Below, in pieces: positions 36,801 through 45,400 of a DNA stretch of 64,000 bases. The position numbers and the translations under genes are program-made. Source of the DNA: Lytechinus variegatus (Eukaryota; Echinodermata; Echinoidea; Temnopleuroida; Toxopneustidae). Numbering within the stretch: position 1 is the stretch's first letter; every line of letters begins with the position of its first letter. The notes under the pieces were generated by a model. It worked only from the letters and a program-made list of their open reading frames with translations. It was not told the origin of the DNA and made no database searches. The stretch spans positions 39,150,510 through 39,214,509 of the forward strand of contig NC_054741.1 of the NCBI RefSeq assembly GCF_018143015.1, given 5' to 3'.

Positions 36801-37833
36801 AGTGATCGAATCTGCGCTTATTTTGCTTATTTCTCAGTAATTGCACAATTTCTTCCAGAATCCTTTGGCACATATTTTTTATTGATACAAACAGACACTT
36901 GGGTGGTCATTGTATTAGATTCTGTAAAAAGTTATTTTGAGATCGTCATCACAACTGGCATTTTTAAATTCCTCATGTATTCTGTTATTAAATGGTTTCA
37001 TAAGCTTTGAACTCTAGCATAAAGCTTGATGATTGGGACATTGCAGAAATATCAAATAGTCCTTGGAAAGAATGCTTCTGATTCTTTTTGGTACAAAATA
37101 TCTTCCCCCAAAGTTCTTGAAGCTTCAAACAATTCAGAAATTGAAAATAAATATCACTCTTTTTTACTACAGTATTTCTGGACAATAAGCAACAATATTA
37201 TTTAGGGACAATTACAGGATGTTCCCACAAACCTGTTCTTATTCATGTTCAATTTGTTTTTATTTATTCAAAAGCATGATAAATCTATGTGAAGCTTGGA
37301 TTGTAACGACTCTATATGGACATGACATTGAATGTACCGACCCGGATTCACAAAAGAAGTTCAAACTAGGAAGGGGTAAAAACCATGAACTATCCAGATT
37401 CCATGTACATAACTGCGCTTATCCAAACATGTACACTGATACAGGGTCAATTATGAATGCATGCATTTGGCAAAGGATGTTAAATTTTACGCTTGAATGA
37501 AGAACAAGTTTATCTGCATAGTACATGATGTTGAACCCCCTCCTAGTTTGCAAATCAAGCCACAAAAGTTTAAATAAATATATTGTCATCGACAGTTCAA
37601 TATCACCTCATTAGAAGAATTGTTTGCTTAAACATGCATATCCTTTGTCTTGTCGACACAATACTCTGTAATGGACTGTAGAATTTATTAGTGGATCCTG
37701 ATGACATTTTGATATGTAAATTTTCTTTTTTCTTAGATTTGTGGAGAGGCAAAGATTTTTGCAGAGGGCTGACGTTAGGCAGTATGAGATTGAAAGAGAT
37801 CTACGAATGGCACAGACAAAGATCTTGAGATGA
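12796..37833 (+). CDS. CFDP1: CFDP1, BCNT/Swc5-family chromatin protein (whole coding span, nine exons)
   Basis: Nine exons join in phase to 319 codons plus TGA: 12796-12859, 23280-23394, 24802-24860, 25899-26086, 27870-27976, 31666-31836, 35500-35572, 36047-36132 and 37737-37833. All introns are GT-AG. The order is an acidic N-terminus with DDDYVPSG (15-22), a basic patch SRRRRGW near 58-64, a charged helical stretch at 84-107, DDLWSSFL (108-115), [11 protein letters not shown] (165-175), VTKEV, and the BCNT-C core [16 protein letters not shown] (264-279) ending in [11 protein letters not shown]. Human CFDP1 has 299 residues and the same blocks. The family protein (yeast Swc5) is a subunit of the SRCAP/SWR1 remodeller that exchanges H2A for H2A.Z in the nucleus. 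Intron 1 is 10.4 kb and repeat-filled. ATG context is GCAATGG. It is the downstream neighbour of divergent TMEM170. Confidence 0.93.
12860..15034. other. Left part of CFDP1 intron 1, no gene
   Basis: GC-richer up to about 13050, then AT-rich. A stem-loop lies at 14750-14810 (GATCTACAAGTACCTGTAGA and a GCCACCC/GGGTGGC pair). Open frames here lack codon-like composition. Confidence 0.4.
15035..15060. repeat. 26-bp perfect palindrome
   Basis: GGTGATCTGTCAA is followed directly by its exact reverse complement TTGACAGATCACC. It marks the left edge of the composite repeat. Confidence 0.85.
16132..16205 (+). pseudogene. tRNA-like sequence, Thr(TGT)-like pseudogene or SINE head
   Basis: Contains an A-box-like TGGTCGAATGGTTAGTGC and a B-box-like GGATCGAAACC, with CTTGTAA in the anticodon position. 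The anticodon stem (TCTGCC against GCGAGG) does not pair and an acceptor stem is not evident, so I do not call a functional tRNA. A tRNA-derived retroposon head is equally likely. Confidence 0.4.
16966..17171 (+). repeat. Pyrimidine tract (TTTTC-rich)
   Basis: About 200 bp of almost pure T and C on the plus strand. Frames reading Phe/Leu/Ser runs are composition, not protein. Confidence 0.85.
17550..18500 (-). pseudogene. Non-LTR retrotransposon fragment: RNase H and C-terminal zinc-knuckle region
   Basis: Translating the minus strand from about 18490 gives a TDG tripeptide, then [23 protein letters not shown] and [16 protein letters not shown], the classic order of LINE-type RNase H (Asp, Glu, Asp, His). 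The last acidic residue, normally in NEIAD, is replaced by Lys. About 30 codons after the domain the frame breaks near 17975 at a T-run, and the sequence resumes in another frame with [12 protein letters not shown] and [20 protein letters not shown]. That tail is typical of CR1/Jockey-like elements. No reverse transcriptase remains upstream: the 18480-18615 hairpin copy overlaps that edge. It is dead, antisense to CFDP1, in intron 1. Confidence 0.75.
18476..18615. mobile_element. Hairpin element, copy 2 (inverted relative to copy 1)
   Basis: GCCGTCTGTTTCGAGGAG, an A/T loop and CTCCTCGTACACATACGGC match the 12145-12300 unit in reverse orientation, including the CAGCCACCATTAAGGGG and GCAAAATCCCC flank. 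The TDG reading of the adjacent LINE fragment lies in the shared arm, so the exact boundary between the two is uncertain. Confidence 0.6.
18726..19430 (+). repeat. Family B repeat, near-complete copy
   Basis: Starts TTTTGTCTCAGCTGCATAGC and ends GATGCAGGTGAGACTGCCAG, with about three monomers of roughly 160-190 bp between. Each monomer has CATGACCAAGGTCGAAGGTC-type cores and GTTAATCAAGTATTACTGAA phrases. Confidence 0.75.
19440..19737 (+). mobile_element. Possible LINE 3' end with (TTGAA)n tail, inserted in family B
   Basis: AT-rich sequence ending in GGAAAATAAAAAAAATTGAA followed by repeated TTGAA-type units. Immediately afterwards family B sequence resumes at GTATTACTGAACATCCTG. A short tandem tail of this kind is common for CR1-like retroposons. 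No coding part remains. Confidence 0.35.
19738..19960 (+). repeat. Family B monomer, continuation
   Basis: Begins mid-monomer with GTATTACTGAACATCCTGTC and holds CCAAGGTCAAAGGTCATTTA. Separated from 18726-19430 by the A-rich-tailed insert. Confidence 0.6.
20035..20627. mobile_element. TTAA-flanked long-inverted-repeat MITE (copy 2)
   Basis: TTAA lies at 20035-20038 and 20624-20627. The arms GTGATGGTCCAGGCTGAAA and TTTCAGCCCGGACCATCCC are inverted, as are the TCATCAAAATCAGA/CCGATTTTGATGAAA and TGATGATGTCACATCTCC/GGAGATGTGACATCATCA pairs. The long arms would form a nearly complete hairpin in an intron transcript. Confidence 0.8.
21085..21863 (+). repeat. Family A repeat, full copy
   Basis: Starts TTTTGTCTCGCCCACCAGAG and ends GTGGGCGAGACACAAAATTG, a 15-bp inverted repeat with a 2-base insertion. 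Between are about four monomers with CACATGGTAAGGTCAAAGG followed by TCATTTTCAGGTCAACGTT. Confidence 0.8.
21978..22233. mobile_element. Inverted-repeat MITE, about 256 bp
   Basis: The left end TAATTAGCGCCATTGAAATC and right end GACTTCAATTGGGCTAATTA are inverted. Homology continues through GGCCTGGT/ACCAGGCC, AAAGCTGTTTGTA and GGTGATCCTTTCT on the mirrored side. It lies directly downstream of a family A copy. Confidence 0.7.
22246..22320 (+). repeat. Family A 5' end fragment
   Basis: TTTTTGTCTCGCCCATCAGA followed by GGTGAAGGCGAGACTTGGGG and the ATGTCATCCGTCGTCTGTCG segment, then an abrupt C-run. Only the head is present. Confidence 0.7.
22793..22965 (+). mobile_element. 7SL/Alu-domain-like SINE, copy 1
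   Basis: Starts CTGGGCGTTGTGGCGTGCGC, then CTGTAATCCAAGCTGTGGGG and GAGAGGTTCGAGCCCTGG. The order and spacing of GGGCG-GTGGCG-GCCTGTAATCC-AGCT-GGGGA-GGTTCGAGCCC match the start of 7SL RNA and Alu (from memory) much better than a tRNA. A non-7SL 3' part follows (CACGTCTTTCGGATGGTGAC and AAATAATCATATCTGATTGA), ending in (ACAT)n. A second copy, minus strand, is at 45098-45252. Confidence 0.65.
23280..23394 (+). CDS. CFDP1: CFDP1 exon 2
   Basis: The acceptor is CTCTTGAAG, after a pyrimidine-rich tract, and the donor is GTAAGC (phase 2). Encodes the acidic [20 protein letters not shown] segment followed by a lysine-rich GKQKKKGSK patch. Conservation of this part is compositional. Confidence 0.85.
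23537..24160 (+). repeat. Family A repeat, full copy
   Basis: Head TTTTGTCTCGCCCACCAGAG, three monomers, each with AAGGTCAAAGGTCATTTTCA, and tail GTGGGCGAGACACAAAATCG. It lies in CFDP1 intron 2. Confidence 0.85.
24802..24860 (+). CDS. CFDP1: CFDP1 exon 3
   Basis: A 59-bp exon between acceptor ATATTAAG and donor GTATTA (phase 1). Encodes [20 protein letters not shown]. The basic-then-acidic change corresponds to the RKRRQGG-acidic segment of human CFDP1. Confidence 0.8.
24861..25898. other. CFDP1 intron 3, no feature recognised
   Basis: AT-rich. A local tandem of TTATTCATTCTCAACT units at about 25135-25220 and a short G-run near 25709-25725. No exon-like frame. Confidence 0.4.
25899..26086 (+). 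CDS. CFDP1: CFDP1 exon 4
   Basis: The acceptor is ATTTTTAG and the donor is GTAGAT (phase 0). Encodes residues 80-142: a Glu/Lys/Arg-rich helix and [11 protein letters not shown], the equivalent of the human DELWASFLNDV motif, then a Ser/Lys linker. Confidence 0.9.
26087..27869. other. CFDP1 intron 4, no gene recognised
   Basis: The 26330-27150 part is noticeably less AT-rich than its surroundings and might be an old element, but I found neither inverted ends nor a credible frame. Confidence 0.35.
27870..27976 (+). CDS. CFDP1: CFDP1 exon 5
   Basis: The acceptor is TATTTCAG and the donor is GTGAGT (phase 2). Encodes a Thr/Ser linker and [14 protein letters not shown], one of the most conserved family blocks. 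Confidence 0.9.
28108..29340. mobile_element. Middle nested element with GGTTTTCCCGTCC ends
   Basis: Left end GGTTTTCCCGTCCAATTTC and right end GAAATTGGACGGGAAAACC are exact inverse copies. Flanking host sequence (TATCAATGTGTAATTA on the left, AATATCAATGAATAAAG on the right) rejoins to match the second host duplicate near 29563, which identifies this as an insertion. Confidence 0.7.
28595..28769. mobile_element. Innermost hAT-like MITE with 8-bp target duplication
   Basis: Ends CAGGGGCGGATCCAGG and CCTGGATCCGCCGTTG. The flanks AGTGGGTG (28587-28594) and AGTGGGTC (28770-28777) match at 7 of 8 positions, the size expected for hAT insertions. The interior is an A-run and G-rich arms. Confidence 0.75.
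30392..31665. other. Rest of CFDP1 intron 5
   Basis: (GA)n at 30399-30412, a C-run at about 31376-31391, otherwise AT-rich single-copy-looking sequence with no gene. Confidence 0.4.
31666..31836 (+). CDS. CFDP1: CFDP1 exon 6
   Basis: The acceptor is GATTTTAG and the donor is GTATGT (phase 2). Encodes [20 protein letters not shown] and then a Ser/Pro-rich linker of about 35 residues that links to the BCNT-C core. Confidence 0.9.
32146..32374. mobile_element. MITE with CAGAGACTCCAAC ends
   Basis: CAGAGACTCCAACACTCCCG on the left and GGTTGGAGTCTCTG on the right are inverted. The interior repeats TCTCCCGC and GGCGGGAGA. Likely hAT-like by its CAG start. The target duplication is imperfect (CACCTTAA against CCTTCAAG). 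Confidence 0.6.
33516..34942. mobile_element. TTAA-inserted element carrying a gene-like first exon and promoter
   Basis: Ends AGGTCCTATGAAAT and ATTTCATAGGACCT are exact inverse copies. Flanks are TTCA (33512-33515) and TTAA (34943-34946). The uninterrupted monomers read CAACGTTAAAGTTT, giving an empty site and a TTAA target. The inside is GC-richer than the surroundings, has cAMP-type sites TGACGTCA at 33719-33726 and 34764-34771 and CACGTG near 33706, and encodes a 73-codon exon on the minus strand. No recognisable transposase, so it is non-autonomous. Confidence 0.75.
34423..34643 (-). CDS. Putative first coding exon, P2XR_C/P2X7-like family start (captured or solo)
   Basis: ATG at 34643 opens [20 protein letters not shown], then an acidic stretch containing [19 protein letters not shown] and finally QQRLVDNY, ending at a perfect donor GTAGGT (phase 2). 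The pattern of acidic start, PY-x-FEP and R-L-x-x-N at the end recalls the many invertebrate proteins whose next exon holds the WCxCGxC zinc-binding P2XR_C domain. That domain is not found in this element, so the exon is either a fragment or spliced to something I cannot identify. Family assignment is from memory and tentative. Confidence 0.4.
35500..35572 (+). CDS. CFDP1: CFDP1 exon 7
   Basis: The acceptor is TTTTTGCAG and the donor is GTAAGT (phase 0). Encodes [20 protein letters not shown] and KISTL, matching human GLKRSSG and LLGKIGAKKQKMSTL. It begins only about 120 bp after the large family A repeat array. Confidence 0.9.
35573..37736. other. CFDP1 introns 7 and 8, no extra gene
   Basis: AT-rich. 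Intron 7 has a purine-rich GAGGAAGGAAAAGAAGAGG run near 35930-35985. Intron 8 (36133-37736) shows no recognised element or exon. Confidence 0.4.
36047..36132 (+). CDS. CFDP1: CFDP1 exon 8
   Basis: The acceptor is CTTCGAAG and the donor is GTAAGG (phase 2). Encodes [20 protein letters not shown] and KIHNKGKDG, the core of the BCNT-C domain. Confidence 0.93.
37737..37833 (+). CDS. CFDP1: CFDP1 exon 9 and stop
   Basis: The acceptor is TTTCTTAG. Encodes [31 protein letters not shown] and TGA. This closes the BCNT-C domain at the same place as in vertebrates, with a slightly longer tail. Confidence 0.92.
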
Positions 37834-40573
37834 TGACATCATCTTGACATTGATGTAGATATCTGGATGATGTGAATATTTCCTAATATACTCAGGCTGA
37901 TGGTGCATGATCCATCTAACTCATCTCCTCGTTACTGACCCAAAGCATTGAATATGAAATGATTTCTCTGATGATCAGTTGCTTAATTCACTGGGTAGTA
38001 GTTCATGTATAGGAGTTCATCAATGAATGGAGTCAATATCAATTATTTCATCTTCAGGCTACAAGTCATACTACTAGCAGATCATGATTCTAGCCCTAGC
38101 GTTGGCATATCCAGATTCCATTTCAGTAACATTTTATCTTTGAATGGATTACTTGGATACATTGGTGTATGCGCTCCACTGGACACTTTTAGGGAGTGCA
38201 AAAATAACCAAGTACTGTACTAGCCAGTAGCATCAAAAGTTTAAAGGAGTAGGATTTCAGCGCTTACCTTGGTCACTGTTTTTCCTAAATCTGCTGCTGC
38301 TTAGGTAATACAATAGAAGCAATGTTATTGGTGATATTAACAACAATATAGGGGTCAGAGATTTCAGATAATTCTTCCTGACACAATTGTGAATGATTCT
38401 ATTGGGACTCTGAAATGGCTGCGTCTTGTACAAAAAAGTGACCTACATGACTAAAGAAATTGATCAGATTTTAATAGAGAGTGCCAAATGGATCTTGTGA
38501 ATACTTTTGTCGAAGGTGAGGTATACTGATAAATGAAAGGTTGACTTTTGTGAAATACTTCATATGTGAAAAGAAAGGAATTTAAAGAACAGCAATGTCG
38601 GGGTCTACCAATTTGACCAAAGCTCCTTTTGAGATCAAAGGCCTCTGAAATTCACTTTTGTTTGAATTATTAATGTATTTCAAAAACTCATATTTCAATA
38701 TTTTGGGGGCAAGTTCACTTTTCAAAAGGACACATTTTTGTATTTATAGCAAAAATATGTCAAAGGCCAGTAAAAGGAACAATCAATAGGGTATCCAAGG
38801 TTATGGCTTTAGATGGTCTTAGATTTATTCAGGCCCTGCTGGTGTGTAGATTTATTTGACCATGAGGCCATAAAATGTGAGACTTAAAAGAGCACAGCAA
38901 GACATTTTTATATCTTGCTGATGTACTGTTAGGGATTGCATTGTGATCTTTTTGTCTCCTGAGCCTTTACTTTCTAAGATGCTTATTCACTGCAAAGAAA
39001 TTTACAATTAGCTTTTGAAGAGTCCAAATCACATGAGTCCATTATTATATTAGTTGAATGTAATCAGGAGATCAGTCTGTGCTTATATTGCCCACTTTTT
39101 GTAGATATTATAATGTAAAATTCTGTGTCAGTCAAAACTTTTTTGGGGTATTTTGACTATGTTAAACTCATATTTTGTAAAGATCTTATTTTGTTCAAAG
39201 ATTGCACTTTAAAATACAGCTATAAAAGGATGTAACTCTTATCTTTGTTTTTTATTTTTATAAAAACGGGTCAATTGTGTAATTATTACAGTCTAACTTA
39301 TTATGATTTTTATGATTACTCATCTAAAAATACCACAATCATATTTTGAAGGAGGCAAATAATGCTAGAATTGCATTATAACCTAATTTTATATTGAAAG
39401 AAAACCTTATCGTGTAGAAATGCATCTAAACGTGTTTTCTATATAAAGGCAGTTGATGTATGTTAGGGTATCTGTTATACGTTGATATTTGTAAGCTGTG
39501 AAATATACCAGTAGTCTTTTCAAGATTTTTTTTTATGAAGCAGAAGAATCAATCTGAATTCATCATTTATTTGGCCTTCAGCAACTTTTGTTTTGCTGTT
39601 TCTTTGTTTATTTTTTAAGAAAATAATATAAAACAGTAAATAGTGAGCTCATAGTGTCAAAAAGGCATCTTTTTTAATTGAAAATTTTCACCATAAGAAG
39701 TAAAAGCATGTAGCTGTTTAACAAAACTGCTGATAAAGCTATGCATAGCATGATTACAAATGACTGGAATATATTTTTGAGTGTTATATCAGGTTCAGAA
39801 TCCTTTGATTTCACTCAGCTATGGTCAAAATATGTTCAATGTAGATGAATAATCTTGTTGTTATCTTGTTTTTAAGAGCAGTTTATTGTGCAACAAATTA
39901 ACCCTACTTGGTTAAAGTGCCTTTAAAGATTTATGGCACTTAAATTAGCACAAGAATATGGTCCAGTCATCCATTAAGTCATGTGTAACTACAAAAAGCC
40001 TTATGAAACAGCACCTTTTGAAATTGATCTTTGTGGAAACTCATGAAGAAGTTTTATATTGCATGTGCTTTCTTATCTAAATCGTAATAAAAGAAGGAAA
40101 AGTTTCTGTTCTAATTGACATTCTAATAAGGATGAAAAAAAATCTTCATTTATTGCTTGACATACAATTAGGTAAAACATCATGGCTGTACAAGAAAGTT
40201 TGAATCCTATTAAAGGTTAAATGTTGACAAACAACATCATGATAAGTGTAACATATTTGTTAGATTTAAAAAAATCTGTGTAGTGAAAAAAAACACATCA
40301 GATCTTTATTTCTTTGCTTTTTTATCATTTAGGTGGATGGGTGGTTAACACAATTTAAATTTTGGTAGAAAGTAAAAGAAAAAAAGGGAAAGAGTATATA
40401 AGAATTACAATTATACAATGATTTGTTAGGAGAAAGAGTAGAACTGCAGTGAGGGGACGAGTCAGTGAGGATAACAGCAGGAGGAAAGAGCGAAAACTCA
40501 AGTAATGTTTAATATTTGCAGTGTGTTTGGCATTTCCTTTTTGCTCTGGTTATGAAAGTTTGAGCAAAATAAA
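37834..40573 (+). other. Probable long CFDP1 3' UTR and downstream flank
   Basis: Unique-looking AT-rich DNA with no family A or B repeats, unlike the introns, which fits a long 3' UTR. AATAAA hexamers occur at 40086-40091 and 40568-40573. Which one is used, if any, cannot be told. Confidence 0.35.
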
Positions 40574-41113
40574 AAAGACCGTATGAGTGATAAAATCATT
40601 TGGATGTCAAGAACACCAAACTATCGAGATAGATGCGTGAGGTCACACATTAAGATTTCTCCCCTTGATGGACCAGAAAAAAAAAAAACAGAAAACATTT
40701 CTTTTGCATTCTAATATTAGTTCATGCTCTTTGTCCATGATATATGTTATTGAAACCTTATTACATTTCCTCTTCTGAAAAGAACATCTAATCCACCAAC
40801 ACACATGATAAAAGAGACTTTGAAAGTATGTGAAATAGTAATGTTGCTGCCTCCTCCCTTCAAGATGCTGTAAGAGGGACACACACACACCATCAGCACA
40901 CTGCATCAAGTGCACTGTATATAGTGCACCAGGAATACCATCACAGGATCACCACATCACGTGAAGCACTGGCAGCACCTGACACAGCACAACCCTCTCC
41001 AGGACAGCATGTATGCTTTTTAGGAGAGAGTACTTCAAGGTTTCAAGGGAATTTCTTCATGTGTGGCATCATGCATGTATCTTATATCTTAGTTACATCA
41101 GGGAAGCCGTACA

Positions 41114-41272
41114 GGGCCCTGTTGCATAAAAGTTACAATTAATGGTAACTTTGCCATCCAATGGTAAATACGATGGTAACGTGACCCAACAGCCAATCAA
41201 AATCAAGGAATTCATGAAAGATACCATTGATGGCAAAGTAACTATTATAGTAACTTTCATGCAACGTGGCCC
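41114..41272. mobile_element. MITE with GGGCCCTGTTGCAT ends
   Basis: GGGCCCTGTTGCATAAAAGT on the left and ACTTTCATGCAACGTGGCCC on the right are inverted with few mismatches. The interior mirrors TGGTAACTTTGCCATC and GATGGCAAAGTAAC. A deleted relative is at 55663-55732. Confidence 0.75.
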
Positions 41273-41533
41273 AGATACAGGAATTGAGTGTTAGGACAGG
41301 ATAATAGCACAGGCAAAATATGCATTATACATACTTAAACCATGAAAACTAGAATGAAACTAGAAATTTGAATTATGAATAATTGAGTTTATGACTCAAA
41401 ATCACACGTGGATGTTGAGATGGGTATAATAATGATAATAATATAGGTATATTTACCCAGGGAAACCACTTTAGTTCTGAAACTGGTCTCCCAGCGGGCC
41501 CTGGTATCCCAGGGGATATCAAATTTTCATAGT

Positions 41534-42105
41534 TTAAAGGAAAAGTCCACCCCAACAAAAAGTTTATTTGAATAAAAAGATAAAAATCCAACAAGCATAA
41601 CACTGAAAATTTCATCAAAATCGGATGTAAAATAAGAAAAGAATTAAAGTTTTGCTTAATTTCACAAAACAGTTTTATGCACATCCTGCTAGGTATGCAA
41701 ATGAGGAGACTGATGACGTCATCCACTCACTATTTCTTTCATATTTTATTATATGAAATAATCTAAATTTCTCATGGTCAAGTGAAGCAACAATTAATTC
41801 CTCCCTGAACATGTGGAATGAACATTATTTCATACTATATGGTTCAGTCAAGTTCATCCTTATTGTAATGAAATATTGTATAATCCAAACAATTAAAAAC
41901 AAAAGAAATAGTGAGGGACATTACCGACCGTCTCATTTGCATGTCAGTGAGTTGTGCATATCACTGTTTTGTGAAAAATAAGCGAAACTTTAATATGTAA
42001 TAACTTTCTTATTTTATATCTGATTTTGATGAAATTTTCAGCGCTATGCTTTGATTTTTCTCCATCGATTCAAACCAACTTTTTCTGGGGTGGACTTGAC
42101 CTTAA
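41534..42105. mobile_element. TTAA-flanked long-inverted-repeat MITE (copy 3)
   Basis: TTAA at both edges. AAAAGTCCACCCCAACAAAA on the left mirrors GGGGTGGACTTGACC on the right. Arms of over 200 bp are shared with copy 1 (CCAACAAGCATAACACTG, TCATCAAAATCGGATGTAAA, TGACGTCATCCACTCACTAT). Confidence 0.8.
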
Positions 42106-42189
42106 AGGAAGTGGACCAAATAGGTTTTCTTCTTTTAATGATGATAATAATATGTGTTTTTTATGATTTGAACCCAGTTAGTCTGTAAT

Positions 42190-42455
42190 TCCAAAGGTTC
42201 ATTATTCGTAAGGTTCTCTGTTCCGAAGGTTCATAATTCCGAAACAAGGAAATTGCCTTTACCTCATTGTTCGTTAATCCAAAAAAGAAAAATAGTTCGT
42301 TAATCTGAACATCGTGTTCGCAATTCCGTAGGTTTGTTTATCCGAAAACAAAATCGGGTTTGTTATTCCGAAGGTTGTTAGTCCAAAAACGAAATAAGGT
42401 TCATTATTCCAAAGGTTAGTCCGAAAACGAAATAAGGTCCATTATTCCAAAAGTT
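42190..42455 (+). repeat. Degenerate GTTCGTTAATCCGAAAAC satellite array
   Basis: Six or more diverged units of the same roughly 40-bp satellite found in the arms of the 8866-10474 element (AATTCCGAAGGTTC, AATCCGAAAACGAAATAAGG variants). Only one orientation is present here. Confidence 0.65.
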
Positions 42456-45400
42456 CAGATGAGGTATGACTCACAAATATCTGAGAAAAAAAAAACTTAT
42501 AATAAAAGTATAGGCGCGGTTCTACCTGCCCCCTCGTTACCCACCCTCCCCTCCAACACCCACATTTCACACCCTCAAACACTGCACTGTAATACTAGTA
42601 ATGTACTCGACTCCCACACGTACACACATGCACTCCATCCATGATCCGAACGCCTCGTCTTATTGCTTTGACGTTCGAGGACCAAGCCAGGCCCGACGCT
42701 GTAGGGTAAGTTCCACTTCCAGATATTTAATATTCGTCTTTAGATTCATTGGAGAATACAAGTGGTTGCTTTCAATTGTTGGAATACTTTTACTTAAGAG
42801 ATTATAATTTAAATTGGTGAAAATTTACTTGAAAATGGACGTGATGATAAATAATATGATCGCGAGTTTCTTGTCCCTGCTTAGCTTATACGGTACCGGT
42901 AGACTATACCGTTACCGTCGTATGCAATTTATTTTCACACATAATGAATTTAGGATAACACGATTCCGTGATGCCTTTATTCCAATTGCATAGGAGCTAA
43001 TTCGCCTGGTTAAGACAATCGTCTATCCCGAGGATTTAGAATCAGATCCAAGTTAGATTCTACTAGAATTTCTAGGCCCACTCACACTAGTGCCAGGTTA
43101 ACCAACGTGTTTACGCAATGGATTTAATTTAGAGTTGTCGGTTAACATCGCTTCATACATGAATAATGTGGCCAAATCGTGGTTTTGGAAACCACTCATA
43201 GATTAGTGTACGCGCATTTGTGTAGGCCTACAAAGTGAATGGAGGTGGAAATAGGGAACCATGCGTAGGGTGTCTGAAGCCACACTGAAAAGTGTCAGCA
43301 TAAAACAGGCTGATTTAGGGGAAAATGTGGCACATTTTTTTCACGAAGTTCAGGCTGCTAGAAAAATGTGATCTGAATTGATTATTAACTTGTGTTTGGC
43401 ATGTATGGAAAGAGAAAATTCAGGGGCTTCTTTTGACAGTAAGGACAAGTTTATATGATCATTATAAATAAGGATTTAGAGAAAATTTTCAAACTCTTAT
43501 TTATGTGTGTGTTGAGATTGCCATTTCCCCATGCGTTTTCTATGGGAAAATGAAATTTCTGTTTTGCACATTTTTTTTCATTTCGTCGCAATTTTTCATT
43601 GTGATCTGGTTTCAAAATCTTTATAAAAATCATACCATCAGAAAGAGCATAAAAAATCCTATTGGACTCTTTATGGACAAGTTTTTGGCATTAATGATAA
43701 ATTTATAACAGCTCTCGGAAGCTAAAAATTTGGATTTGTGTGTGTCCCATTTCTTAACTACACAGTCTATGGCAGAAAAATGCTGAAAATTAACCTAATT
43801 TCATTCTTCTTTTTTGCAGCCAATAATTGGAATTTTTTCAAAAATGTTACATTTCTGTCAGTCTGAAGGTCATTTCTCATCAAATTCACAAAGAAATTGT
43901 GATATTTTCTTGAAATAAGAAAAATAATTTTTTTCTCCAGACACCCTACCATGCGTGCGACTGAATAAAGCGCTGCTGTATGAAGTGAATGGTGGTTACC
44001 TATATCACGATAATGCCAATAATGTTAGCCGAAACTCATTCTGCTACTCACCAGGGCTTTTTTCTGGTGAAAAGCGATCCATTTTATTTTTACCAATATT
44101 TTTCTATTGTATCCTATTGCCAGACACCTTTATTTCAGTGCTTTAAAAATGACAACTAGAGGAAATACAATCAAGAAAAAATTGCACTTGCTATTCCAAA
44201 TATTATTAAAATTATTTTATATTTACCAACCATTTTCTTTGCATCGCACTTGCCGCATACTCCTCCACGTAAAACAATTATTTTTGTGCGCGACAAATTA
44301 CATTTATAATGATTCTGGACGCGCGCCGGACGGGTAAAGATATCCTTGATTATAATGATGGAAGAACAAATTTCTGTGATTTTTTCTTACATCATATCAT
44401 GAATAAATGCTAACTTTTTGTTTGCTTTTTTATATCGAATCTGAGCAGGTGTTGGTAATACTAATAAATTTGAGTTTGTTAACTTAATTTATTTTTTGGT
44501 TAGCTGCACGTTTCATGGCACTTTCCAGTGCTCATTCGTATTGTGACGCTCATCAAGTTCTATCGATGCGCTAGCTGCCGATCGACGGCTCTACTCACTG
44601 TAAACCTCGCGCACTGTACCTTGAGAACTAGCCGTCGACGATCACCCACAATACACCACACCTCATCATACGATCGAAGGAGCCGACAAGATTGAAATTC
44701 GGCAAATCAGGCCTATATTTCCGTTAGAAAATATATCAATTGTTAATGCAAAACTATGTTATATGATATTTTAAGCATTTTCTGTCATTTTAGAGATAAA
44801 TAAAAGTAAAAGTTTGATTTTTTCGCCCTGTTTTTGCAATCTTGTTCTATGTATTGATCTGTGAAAATGAATTGCGGAAGTCTGACGGTACGAAATTGTT
44901 TTCAAACGCATTCATATGCGTGTCGGGAATCACAATAGTGTCCAGTAATACAATACGTGACTATAGGCCTATAAAAACCACATAAAAAAAGCAAAATCGC
45001 TTACCTCGGCCTGAATTTAAGTTGCTTCGCATGTCTCTTCCACGAAAATAAGAGGAAGGTCATTGGTGGCATGTGTGTGTGTATTTGAGTTTTGTCAGAC
45101 GTGTATTAATCAGATATGATTATTTACGTCTGCGACCGACCTTTGATGTCACTATCCGGAAGACGTGACCAGTCCAGGGCTCGAACCTCTGAGCTTCAAT
45201 TTGTAACTTCCCCACATAGCTTGGATTACAGGCGCACACCACAGCGCCCACTTGGCGCTAATAAAATTCACAATCTTAATTCAGCTTGTTGGTATTTTTA
45301 AAAACTAGATTCTTGATTCATTGTATGCGCAGTTCCCATGATTGTTCTATAAAATGTAGACACCAATAAATTCAATAACTTACAAAACATACTTATTTAT

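Noticed and set aside
42601..42807. 68-codon frame as an EEPD1 upstream protein exon
   Set aside because: The EEPD1 start is fixed by an in-frame stop at 49379; at most this region is a non-coding first exon.
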